25,460 bases of DNA. Origin: an uncultured Collinsella sp. GTDB taxonomy: Bacteria > Actinomycetota > Coriobacteriia > Coriobacteriales > Coriobacteriaceae. Within the stretch, counting starts at the first letter, position 1; each line of letters opens with the position of its first letter. Positions 1 to 5,676 of the stretch are shown here, piece after piece. The stretch spans positions 1-25,460 of the forward strand of contig UQEO01000022.1 of NCBI GenBank assembly GCA_900540095.1, in the 5' to 3' direction. The notes beneath the pieces were generated by a model that saw only the letters and a list, made by a program, of their open reading frames with translations, was not told the DNA's origin and searched no databases. The position numbers and the translations under genes are program-made.

Positions 1-240
1 CGCGGCTCATCCGGTCCGACCGGGCCGCGCGGCAAGGAGATATATTGCCAGACCGCGAAGCCCTGTGGGACGTCAATTCCACTCTTCACAAGTCCTACAC
101 AACATATTGCTTTCTATAGGTAATAGAAAGACTGGTGCGGATCTTCCGCACGTATCAGATGATGACCCTTTGGTTCAGGAATATATAGAGATCGGTCACC
201 TGTAAGTGTTTATCTACCCGCGCTTTTAGCAATGTAAACC
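1..240. other. unassigned left-edge region
   Basis: No gene can be called with confidence. All three plus frames are open from the window edge: frame 3 to a TAG at 117-119, frame 1 to TAA at 121-123 and frame 2 to TAA at 203-205. Frame 3 has the most GC-rich third positions and is the best candidate for the 3' end of a gene entering from the left, but I recognise no family. Three hairpins are visible: nested GC arms at 1-31, CTTTCTAT/ATAGAAAG around 110-130 and GTGCGGA/TCCGCAC around 136-152. The right part is AT-richer than the genes. Confidence 0.25.
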
Positions 241-251
241 GCGCCTCAGAT

Positions 252-287
252 AAAAAGAGGGAGCGCCGCGCACAACGCGACACTCCC
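252..287 (-). terminator. intrinsic terminator of infC-rpmI-rplT
   Basis: Read on the minus strand, a 12-bp stem (GGGAGTGTCGCG with CGCGGCGCTCCC, two G-U pairs, loop TTGTG) is followed by TCTTTTTA. It lies 21 nt beyond the rplT stop codon and is a textbook Rho-independent terminator. Confidence 0.9.
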
Positions 288-308
288 CTAGCGATTCAAG
301 AGAATCTA

Positions 309-668
309 TTAGGCCTCGAGAGCCTTCTTGGCGATGGTAGCCAGCTCGTTGAAGGACTCGATATCCTCGTAAGCCATCTGAGCCAGGACCTTGCGGTCGA
401 GCTCGATGCCGGCAACCTTCAGGCCGTGCATGAACTGAGAGTAAGAGATGTCGTTCAGACGAGCAGCAGCGTTGATACGAGTGATCCAGAGAGAACGGAT
501 CTCGCGCTTCTTGTTGCGGCGATCACGATACTGATACTGCAGGGAGTGCTGGACCTGCTCTTTAGCATGCTTGTAAGTACGCGAAGCGGCACCGTAGTAA
601 CCCTTCGCACGGTGCATAACGGTACGGCGCTTCTTCTTGGCGGCAACAGCGCGCTTAATACGTGCCAT
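309..668 (-). CDS. rplT: 50S ribosomal protein L20
   Basis: L20 binds 23S rRNA early in assembly of the large subunit. The 119-residue product has the usual length and the very basic N-terminus of the family (MARIKRAVAAKKKRR), followed by the conserved LWITRINAAAR segment around residues 60-70 and a helical C-terminal domain. The ATG is preceded by an AGGAG about 10 nt upstream. It is the last gene of infC-rpmI-rplT and is followed directly by a strong terminator. In several bacteria L20 represses its own operon through the mRNA leader; whether that happens here cannot be read from the protein, but the infC leader is structured. Confidence 0.98.
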   Translation of the reverse strand: MARIKRAVAAKKKRRTVMHRAKGYYGAASRTYKHAKEQVQHSLQYQYRDRRNKKREIRSLWITRINAAARLNDISYSQFMHGLKVAGIELDRKVLAQMAYEDIESFNELATIAKKALEA

Positions 669-707
669 GTTCTATCAACTCCTAGACGGTAAAACGAAAA
701 AACGAAC

Positions 708-899
708 TTAGGCGAGACGCGACTTGATGACCTTGCGGTCGGCAGCGGCGATCTCGGTCTCCTGACGGAAGCCACGCTTACGCTTGGTGGACTTCTTGCT
801 CAGGATGTGGCTCTTGAAAGCCTTGGCGCGCATAAGCTTGCCGGTACCAGTCTTGCGGAAACGCTTCTTGGTGCCGCTGTGGGACTTCATCTTAGGCAT
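708..899 (-). CDS. rpmI: 50S ribosomal protein L35
   Basis: A 63-residue, strongly basic protein beginning [21 protein letters not shown], the standard N-terminus of L35, a small protein of the large ribosomal subunit. Length is normal for the family (about 64). A good ribosome-binding site, AAGGAG, lies 6 nt before the ATG. It sits between infC (32-nt gap) and rplT (39-nt gap) with no terminator in either gap, so the three genes form one transcription unit. Confidence 0.98.
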   Translation of the reverse strand: MPKMKSHSGTKKRFRKTGTGKLMRAKAFKSHILSKKSTKRKRGFRQETEIAAADRKVIKSRLA

Positions 900-931
900 G
901 AAATACTCCTTAATCGGTTACAGAACACTAG

Positions 932-1486
932 TTACTTGGTATCGCTTGCCGCTTTATCCTCATCGAAGGCGCCCTTAATCGGGGCGAGCAGCATAAGCAT
1001 GTTACGGCCTTCCATCTTAGGCTTGGACTCGACCGTAGCGTAAGGCTTGAGATCCTCGGCGAGACGCTCGAGAACGTTAAGGCCCTGCTCCGGGTGAGCC
1101 ATCTCACGGCCGCGGAACATGATGGTGATCTTAACGCGCGCGCCCTTCTTGAGGAAACGCAGAACGTGGCCCTTCTTGGTCTCGTAGTCGCCAACGTCGA
1201 TCTTGGGTCGGAACTTCATTTCCTTGACCTCGACCTTGGACTGGTTCTTACGAGCAGCCTTGGCCTTCATGGCCTGCTGGTACTTGAACTTACCGTAGTC
1301 CATGACCTTGCAGACCGGCGGCTCCGCGTTGGGAGCGATCTCGACCAGGTCGAGACCCTGATCGTCGGCGACGCGCTGGGCATCGCGGATGGCGAACAGG
1401 CCGAGCTGAGAGCCATCGACGCCAATCAAACGGCACGAAGATGCAGTGATCTCGTCGTTGATGCGGGTGTCATCAGACTTAGCTAT
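932..1486 (-). CDS. infC: translation initiation factor IF-3 (AUA start)
   Basis: IF-3 binds the 30S subunit and checks start-codon and initiator tRNA pairing. The product carries the N-terminal domain (RINDEI, then ..RLIGVDGSQLGLF), the linker and the C-terminal domain with MDYGKFKYQ, KVEVKEMKFRPKID and VKITIMFRGREMAHPEQG. I place the start at the ATA at 1484-1486, giving 184 residues. An ATG at 1499-1501 is in frame, but its own G is the first base of the perfect Shine-Dalgarno GGAGGT (1494-1499), which lies 7 nt before the ATA, and nothing resembling a ribosome-binding site precedes the ATG. IF-3 genes of other bacteria are known to use AUU and similar rare starts so that the factor represses its own translation. 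First gene of the operon with rpmI and rplT. Confidence 0.95.
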   Translation of the reverse strand: MAKSDDTRINDEITASSCRLIGVDGSQLGLFAIRDAQRVADDQGLDLVEIAPNAEPPVCKVMDYGKFKYQQAMKAKAARKNQSKVEVKEMKFRPKIDVGDYETKKGHVLRFLKKGARVKITIMFRGREMAHPEQGLNVLERLAEDLKPYATVESKPKMEGRNMLMLLAPIKGAFDEDKAASDTK

Positions 1487-1493
1487 TTTCCCT

Positions 1494-1499
1494 ACCTCC
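1494..1499 (-). promoter_or_regulatory. Shine-Dalgarno of infC that decides the start
   Basis: Minus-strand GGAGGT followed by a 7-nt spacer AGGGAAA and then ATA GCT AAG. It lies inside the codons that an ATG start at 1501 would use (ATG GAG GTA GGG), so both cannot be right; the spacing strongly favours the AUA codon. Confidence 0.75.
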
Positions 1500-1505
1500 A
1501 TTCAT

Positions 1506-1540
1506 AAAAAAATAACCCGGCGCTTCTCAGCAACCAGGTC
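1506..1540 (-). terminator. transcription attenuator in the infC leader
   Basis: On the minus strand GACCTGG pairs with CCGGGTT (7 bp, with G-U pairs), enclosing an inner GCT/AGC stem capped by a GAGA loop, followed directly by A and seven T. This is an intrinsic terminator only a few bases upstream of the infC Shine-Dalgarno, so readthrough would be needed to express infC, rpmI and rplT. Firmicute infC operons are known to be controlled by L20-dependent attenuation; I infer an analogous switch here. Confidence 0.7.
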
Positions 1541-1551
1541 GTACACATAGA

Positions 1552-1635
1552 CTTCCTCGATTTGAGGAAGGTAATCTAAGTTGTATGACCAGTCAGCTGC
1601 TCATTGGCGCCAAAAGGTGGGAACCCTCGGGTTCC
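1552..1635 (-). ncRNA. structured 5' leader of the infC operon
   Basis: Two further hairpins precede the attenuator: CTTCCTC/GAGGAAG (1552-1570, 5-nt loop) and GGAACCC/GGGTTCC (1620-1635). The AACCCG of the upstream hairpin is complementary to the CGGGTT of the terminator stem, so it could form a mutually exclusive pairing. No known leader family is claimed. Confidence 0.5.
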
Positions 1636-1668
1636 TCTTTAGGGCATTGCGGAAACAACGCCTTGCGA

Positions 1669-1674
1669 ATAATA
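1669..1674 (-). promoter_or_regulatory. possible -10 box for infC operon
   Basis: Minus-strand TATTAT upstream of the leader hairpins, at a distance that would give a leader of roughly 175 nt. No good -35 hexamer is seen at 16-18 nt, so this is tentative. Confidence 0.25.
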
Positions 1675-1707
1675 ACACGTACAGCGCGTTATCACATTAC
1701 GTACACG

Positions 1708-1730
1708 AAAAAGGGGGCCGCAACCCCCTT
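1708..1730 (-). terminator. second (duplicate) tRNA terminator
   Basis: Minus-strand AAGGGGG / CCCCCTT stem with a 6-nt loop and a run of T. It is a near copy of the terminator at 1891-1913 and lies the same distance behind the duplicated tRNA 3' end. Confidence 0.75.
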
Positions 1731-1740
1731 GAAGCGCAGG

Positions 1741-1771
1741 TGCATGTATGGTGCCCGAGGCGAGACTCGAA
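1741..1771 (-). repeat. duplicated 3' end of tRNA-Leu (remnant)
   Basis: 31 bases identical to 1925-1955: the T-arm and acceptor 3' strand of tRNA-Leu, its CCA and 8 bases of trailer. Upstream of it on the minus strand, no D-arm or anticodon arm can be recognised, so it is not a working tRNA gene. Together with the duplicated terminator the repeat spans about 60 bases with an offset of 184. Confidence 0.8.
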
Positions 1772-1890
1772 GGGACTTCGCTTCGCGAAGCCCCGGGCTT
1801 CGGGCGCGAGGCGCCCTCGCCACGCTCCGCTACAAACAGGCCACAGGCCTGTTTGCTTAACGCTCCGCGCGCTCACGCGAGTTCGGCACG
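1772..1890. other. palindrome-rich spacer between the two tRNA 3' ends
   Basis: No coding potential. It contains GC-rich inverted repeats: CTTCGCTTCGCGAAG around 1777-1791 and a perfect 9-bp hairpin AAACAGGCC/GGCCTGTTT with a 3-nt loop at 1834-1854. It may be what is left of an inserted element or of a second tRNA gene. Confidence 0.4.
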
Positions 1891-1913
1891 AAAAAGGGGG
1901 CCTTGACCCCCTT
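1891..1913 (-). terminator. terminator of tRNA-Leu
   Basis: Minus-strand AAGGGGG TCAAGG CCCCCTT followed by T residues, 20 nt beyond the CCA end of the tRNA. Confidence 0.8.
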
Positions 1914-1932
1914 GAACGCTCACTTGCATGTA

Positions 1933-2019
1933 TGGTGCCCGAGGCGAGACTCGAACTCGCACGTTGTTGCCAACGGTGGATTTTGAGTCCACTGCGTCTG
2001 CCAATTCCGCCACTCGGGC
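1933..2019 (-). tRNA. tRNA-Leu (anticodon CAA)
   Basis: An 87-nt class II tRNA including an encoded CCA. The acceptor stem GCCCGAG pairs with CTCGGGC and is followed by discriminator A and CCA. The anticodon arm is GTGGA-CTCAAAA-TCCAC, giving anticodon CAA, which reads UUG. A long variable arm (CGTTGGCAACAACG) and the T-loop GTTCGAGTC are present. The 3' part is duplicated at 1741-1771. It lies 39 nt beyond the stop codon of the preceding gene. Confidence 0.97.
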
Positions 2020-2058
2020 ACGCAATGCGTGAGTTAGTTTATCACAGCTTTCTACCGA

Positions 2059-3492
2059 TTAGTCCGAAAATGGAACTTCGAGCATTTCGATGAGTTCGAC
2101 CGTGCGTAGCATCTCGCGCTGACGGCATCCGCGACCGTCGACCGAAGCCTCACCCATCTGGTTATCGTAAGGGTCCTCGCGCATGCCGTCGAAAGAGGGC
2201 TCAAACTCTGCCTGGAATCGATTGTTGGCCACCATACGCCATGGGTCGAGATTGCCAAAGTAGTGACGGCGGCGCCACTCCTCCCCCATCCTGTGAGCAG
2301 AAGATCCAAATGACACGTCGGCGTTGAGCCAACCGGTCTGCGGCGTATAGAACTCTGCCCAGTCGTGCGACCCCACCGAATCGGGCGCAACGTACAGGCC
2401 GCTCTGCCAACGGGCAGGCACGCCCGCGATACGGCACATGGTGATAAACGTGAGCGCCATAACGCCGCAATCGCCGCGGAGCGAATGCGCGCAGTCATCG
2501 GCAATAGATCCCAAAAGCAAGTACGGCGGCTGATAGCGATAGTCGATATGCTGCGTCAGATAATCATAGATAGCACGAGCGCGATCGAGCGGATCCTCGA
2601 GTCCGTCAACAACACCGGCCGTCAGCTGCTGCAGATACGGCGTGAATGCAATGTGCGGACGGTCCTCGGAAATATCCTCGGGCAGAGGTGCGTCCATACG
2701 CGGATGAACCGGAAGTGTGTCACCGTAGACATCACAATAAGCAGCATCGATGTGATAACGATAAGTCACCGAGAATGAGCGCTCACTCGAAGAAGACCAC
2801 GAGGCGGTACGCGCCGAAGCGTTCGCGGGAGCAACAGCACCCTCCGGCGTCATGTCGAGAATCTCGACCCGAGACTGCTGACGGCAGGCAGCCGCGACGG
2901 GAAGCCAAGCGCAAACGGTCTCCCCCTCCAGAGCGCCGGGGACAGACACGGACGCTTTAAGCGTAATGACGCGAGCCAATCCGTTTTGTGACTCCATCTC
3001 CTTGAGCATCTCGTCGCGCAGTGCTATTCCGTCCGTAGAATCGGGACGCATGCCGGGGACCTCTTTGGGATATACGCGAAGCGAATCGAGGAAGTTGTCG
3101 AGAACGAACAGCTCGCCATCGATAAAGCGCCAGTCAATACGCTTACGGTCAATCAGATCGTCAAACTGCTCCTCGGTAAACTCAGGCCACTCCTCGCGAA
3201 TCATCGCAATAGCTCGATCGCGCGACACCGAAAAATGAAGCGGCGTCTCAAGCATGCGATACCGCTCGGCACGAACGCAGGCAGCAAGCGAGGGATCGGG
3301 ATCTTGGGCAAGTAGGCGGTCGCAAGCCTCAATAGCCTGCGAAAGATACCCCGCGTCCTTTAAACGCAGAATCTCGGGTGGCAAGCCAACATCTAGAAAA
3401 CGGAAGTCATCATTGCAAACATCAACAGAGCAACCAACAGGACCCTCGTCAATAACCTTCCCATCCGAAGGCAGCACATTAATAACAGCCAT
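2059..3492 (-). CDS. transglutaminase-like domain protein
   Basis: The C-terminal half matches the transglutaminase-like (cysteine protease fold) superfamily. The catalytic triad is visible: Cys about 342 in GDCGVMALTF, followed by AGVPARWQSG, His about 376 in SHDWAEFY and Asp about 392 in LNADVSFG. Residues 30-90 are helical and vaguely TPR-like; the middle (about 170-290) resembles the beta domain that often precedes this fold. There is no signal peptide or membrane segment, so it is probably cytoplasmic. I start at ATG 3492, 477 residues, because GGAG lies 6 nt upstream; an ATG at 3528 overlaps a likely -10 box and has no ribosome-binding site. Substrate unknown; such proteins can be peptidases or transferases. 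It stands alone between fba and tRNA-Leu. Confidence 0.85.
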   Translation of the reverse strand: MAVINVLPSDGKVIDEGPVGCSVDVCNDDFRFLDVGLPPEILRLKDAGYLSQAIEACDRLLAQDPDPSLAACVRAERYRMLETPLHFSVSRDRAIAMIREEWPEFTEEQFDDLIDRKRIDWRFIDGELFVLDNFLDSLRVYPKEVPGMRPDSTDGIALRDEMLKEMESQNGLARVITLKASVSVPGALEGETVCAWLPVAAACRQQSRVEILDMTPEGAVAPANASARTASWSSSSERSFSVTYRYHIDAAYCDVYGDTLPVHPRMDAPLPEDISEDRPHIAFTPYLQQLTAGVVDGLEDPLDRARAIYDYLTQHIDYRYQPPYLLLGSIADDCAHSLRGDCGVMALTFITMCRIAGVPARWQSGLYVAPDSVGSHDWAEFYTPQTGWLNADVSFGSSAHRMGEEWRRRHYFGNLDPWRMVANNRFQAEFEPSFDGMREDPYDNQMGEASVDGRGCRQREMLRTVELIEMLEVPFSD

Positions 3493-3526
3493 ACCAAACT
3501 CCAAGTCATTAGAACTCTTGAAGCCC

Positions 3527-3556
3527 ATTGTAGCGAGATAAAAAAGAAAGCCCCAA
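3527..3556 (-). promoter_or_regulatory. likely promoter of the transglutaminase-like gene
   Basis: Minus-strand TTGGGG (3551-3556), 18-nt spacer, TACAAT (3527-3532). Transcription would start near 3520, downstream of the ATG at 3528, which supports the later start at 3492. Confidence 0.4.
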
Positions 3557-3598
3557 TAAAGGAACCCTCAACACCGATAAACGGTACCTCTAAAAATG

Positions 3599-3687
3599 AA
3601 TTCAGCCCAGTAACCCTGTAGCGAGTTAACAAAGGAGGCCCCGTTCACCCGGAGCTGATTCCGTCGCGCGACTTCTGGCGAAGCCAG
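3599..3687. repeat. intergenic repeat, copy A
   Basis: First of two imperfect direct copies of about 88 bp. Both begin AATTCAG, share GTAACCCTG, a GGCCCCGT or GCCCCGT core, and end with an identical 20-base stretch, GCGACTTCTGGCGAAGCCAG. Copy A lacks the inverted second half that makes copy B a hairpin. Confidence 0.7.
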
Positions 3688-3697
3688 TAGCCACCTT

Positions 3698-3784
3698 AAT
3701 TCAGGCTCGTAACCCTGCGGCGTTAAACGAAGGAAGCCCCGTCTCCCGGAACTGTTTCCTTGGCGCGACTTCTGGCGAAGCCAG
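3698..3784. repeat. intergenic repeat, copy B
   Basis: Second copy, offset by 97-99 bases from copy A, with small indels near its left end. Its right two thirds form the left arm and loop of the 92-nt hairpin at 3732-3823. Confidence 0.7.
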
Positions 3785-3823
3785 GTGAGCGCAAAGGAAA
3801 CAGTGTAGGGAGACGGGGCTTCC
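3732..3823 (-). terminator. long hairpin behind fba
   Basis: A 92-nt inverted repeat: a perfect 16-bp outer stem (3732-3747 with 3808-3823), a 3-nt internal loop, an 11-bp stem ACTGTTTCCTT/AAGGAAACAGT (751-761 with 794-804 of the 3000s), GCGC/GCGC and a CTGGC-GAA-GCCAG tip. It starts 20 nt past the fba stop. On the minus strand it is followed by TTCGTTT, a weak U tract, so it probably works as terminator or 3'-end stabiliser, but its relation to repeat copy A suggests a mobile repeat family. Confidence 0.6.
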
Positions 3824-3843
3824 GGTGGGAAGTTTAGCGACGC

Positions 3844-4710
3844 TTACGCCTTGTTGACGGAGCCAAACTCCTCCATGAGCTCCTTGGTGCGGGCAACGAT
3901 GTTGTCGCGACCAGGCTTGAGGAGCTTGCGGGGGTCAAAGCCCTTGCCCTGCTGATCCTTGCCAGCCTCGATGTACTCGCGAACGCCCTTGGCGAAGACG
4001 AGCTGCAGGTCGGTGTTGACGTTGATCTTGGAGATACCCAGGGAGATGGCCTTCTTGATCTGATCCTCGGGGATGCCGGTGCCACCGTGCAGAACGAGGG
4101 GCAGGTCGCCGGTCTCGGCCTTGATCTCGCCCAGACGCTCGAAGGAAAGGCCAGCCCAGTCGGCGGGATACACGCCGTGGATGTTGCCGATACCGCAGGC
4201 GAGGAAGTCGACGCCCAGGTCAGCAATCTGCTTGCACTCAGCGGGGTCAGCGAGCTCGCCGTTGGAGGTCACGCCGTCCTCGGTGCCGCCGATGCCGCCG
4301 ACCTCGGCCTCGATGGACATGCCCTTGGAGTGGGCAAGCTCAACGAGCTCCTTGGTGCGGTCGAGGTTAAGCTGGAAGGTCTCCTCGTGAGAGCCGTCAT
4401 ACATGATGGACGTGAAGCCGGCCTCGATGCACTTGAAGCAGTCCTCGTAAGAACCGTGATCGAGGTGAAGGGCGACGGGAACGGTAACGCCCGTGGCCTC
4501 GACGGCAGCCTTGACCATGTCGGCGCAGACCTTGAAACCGCCCATCCACTTAGCGGCACCAGCGGTGCACTGAAGGATCAGCGGAGACTTGGCCTCCTCG
4601 GCGGCCTGGAGAATAGCCAGGGTCCACTCGAGGTTGTTGGTGTTGAAGGCACCGAGAGCGTACTTGCCGGCCTCGGCCTTCTTGAGCATGTCTGCTGCGT
4701 TGACGAGCAT
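3844..4710 (-). CDS. fba: class II fructose-bisphosphate aldolase
   Basis: Cleaves fructose 1,6-bisphosphate to glyceraldehyde 3-phosphate and dihydroxyacetone phosphate in glycolysis, in the cytoplasm, using zinc. The 288-residue TIM-barrel protein shows the family's landmarks: ALHLDHGS with catalytic Asp84 and zinc ligand His85, NIHG with His178, LHGGTGI with His208, and INVNTDLQ around 229-236 for phosphate binding. Length is typical. The start is the ATG at 4710, preceded by AGGAGG 8 nt upstream; the frame stays open further upstream but without a usable start signal. Downstream lies a long hairpin. Other members of the class act on tagatose bisphosphate, but the single-gene setting favours glycolysis. 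Confidence 0.93.
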   Translation of the reverse strand: MLVNAADMLKKAEAGKYALGAFNTNNLEWTLAILQAAEEAKSPLILQCTAGAAKWMGGFKVCADMVKAAVEATGVTVPVALHLDHGSYEDCFKCIEAGFTSIMYDGSHEETFQLNLDRTKELVELAHSKGMSIEAEVGGIGGTEDGVTSNGELADPAECKQIADLGVDFLACGIGNIHGVYPADWAGLSFERLGEIKAETGDLPLVLHGGTGIPEDQIKKAISLGISKINVNTDLQLVFAKGVREYIEAGKDQQGKGFDPRKLLKPGRDNIVARTKELMEEFGSVNKA

Positions 4711-4750
4711 AAAAGAAACCTCCTGTAAGGTTGCTCCGATAACGCCTGAG

Positions 4751-4796
4751 ATTTTACCACGACATACCCGAGCATAAACGTTCGTTTGTTCACGAA
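4751..4796 (-). promoter_or_regulatory. possible fba promoter and operator
   Basis: Minus-strand TAAAAT (4751-4756) could be a -10 box about 40 nt before the fba start, but the -35 region is poor. A 16-bp imperfect palindrome TTCGTTTGTTCACGAA (4781-4796) lies just upstream and could be an operator. Both are weak calls. Confidence 0.25.
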
Positions 4797-4904
4797 TACC
4801 ATCCGATTGGACAAATTTTGACCGTTTGCCCCACAGAATCGACCCACTGGGGAAAATAGCTTGACGATTGAGCGGTCTTCGTGGTTCGAAAGACGGCTTC
4901 GAGC

Positions 4905-5588
4905 CTACATCTGCATAAACGGGTTCTGCATAAGTTCGCGCGCCATCGTGGTCGAATCGCCATGGCCCGTCAAGCAAACGGTATCGGGCGGAAGCGTCTT
5001 GGCAAGTTTGGAGAGCGAGCGCATAATCGCCGCCTCGTCACCGCCGGAAAGATCGGTACGACCGTGGCTACCCGGGAAAAGCGTGTCGCCCACAAAGGCG
5101 ATGTTCCCCTGCTCGGTCGCGGCGAACAGGACGATGCCGCCCGGCGTATGCCCCGGCGTCTCGATCACCTGCAGGCAGACGTCGCCCACCTCGATTGTAT
5201 CGCCCTCGGCAAGCAAGCGCGTCGGCTCACCCGGATCGGGCGTCTCGATACCCCACATGGCGCGCTGCTCCTCGATATTTGCGCGAGGCACCGTCACGTC
5301 CTTAGCGCACAACTCATATAGTGCGCTGTCGCCAACGACAGCTCGAACCCCGGCAACCCCGCCAACATGGTCGGCATGACCGTGCGTGCAGACAGAGCCG
5401 AGTACGCGCACCTCGGGATGCGCGGTGCGGATATGCTCCACAAGACGCTCGCCCTCCCACGCCGGATCGACGATTAAGCACTCGTCATTCGAAATCACGG
5501 CGTAACTGTTGGTCTGAATGGGGCCGTTGACGAGCGCCTCAATCGAAGCCGCACCTCGGGGTGTCAGGTCCAAAGTCATATCGCCCAT
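4905..5588 (-). CDS. MBL-fold metallo-hydrolase (glyoxalase II-like)
   Basis: A 227-residue metallo-beta-lactamase fold protein. The zinc motif THGHADH (His69, His71, Asp73, His74) is followed by TPGHTPGG (His147), FVGDTLF (Asp168) and LTGHGD (His209), the full di-metal ligand set of the glyoxalase II branch. Members hydrolyse thioesters such as S-lactoylglutathione or act on other small substrates; the substrate here cannot be deduced. Start: ATG 5588, with GGAGG 8 nt upstream; the ATG at 5594 is only 2 nt from that site. The gene follows rel on the same strand behind a hairpin terminator. No signal peptide, so cytoplasmic. Confidence 0.88.
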   Translation of the reverse strand: MGDMTLDLTPRGAASIEALVNGPIQTNSYAVISNDECLIVDPAWEGERLVEHIRTAHPEVRVLGSVCTHGHADHVGGVAGVRAVVGDSALYELCAKDVTVPRANIEEQRAMWGIETPDPGEPTRLLAEGDTIEVGDVCLQVIETPGHTPGGIVLFAATEQGNIAFVGDTLFPGSHGRTDLSGGDEAAIMRSLSKLAKTLPPDTVCLTGHGDSTTMARELMQNPFMQM

Positions 5589-5610
5589 GCGCATACCCTC
5601 CTTCTAAAAT

Positions 5611-5642
5611 ACGTTCGAGGCACCAAACGATGCCTCGAACGT
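5611..5642 (-). terminator. hairpin terminator after rel
   Basis: Perfect 12-bp stem ACGTTCGAGGCA / TGCCTCGAACGT with an 8-nt loop, then ATTTTAG on the minus strand. The short T tract suggests partial termination between rel and the MBL-fold gene. Confidence 0.75.
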
Positions 5643-5676
5643 AACCAATATCTATGATGCTGAGAGGCTCTCGCAC

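Noticed and set aside
1772..1890. Second complete tRNA gene upstream of the duplicated 3' end
   Set aside because: No anticodon arm, D-arm or 5' acceptor strand GCCCGAG at a fitting distance.
4711..4977. N-terminal extension of fba
   Set aside because: The frame is open, but the 89 extra residues match nothing in aldolases, and the AGGAGG before ATG 4710 sets the start.
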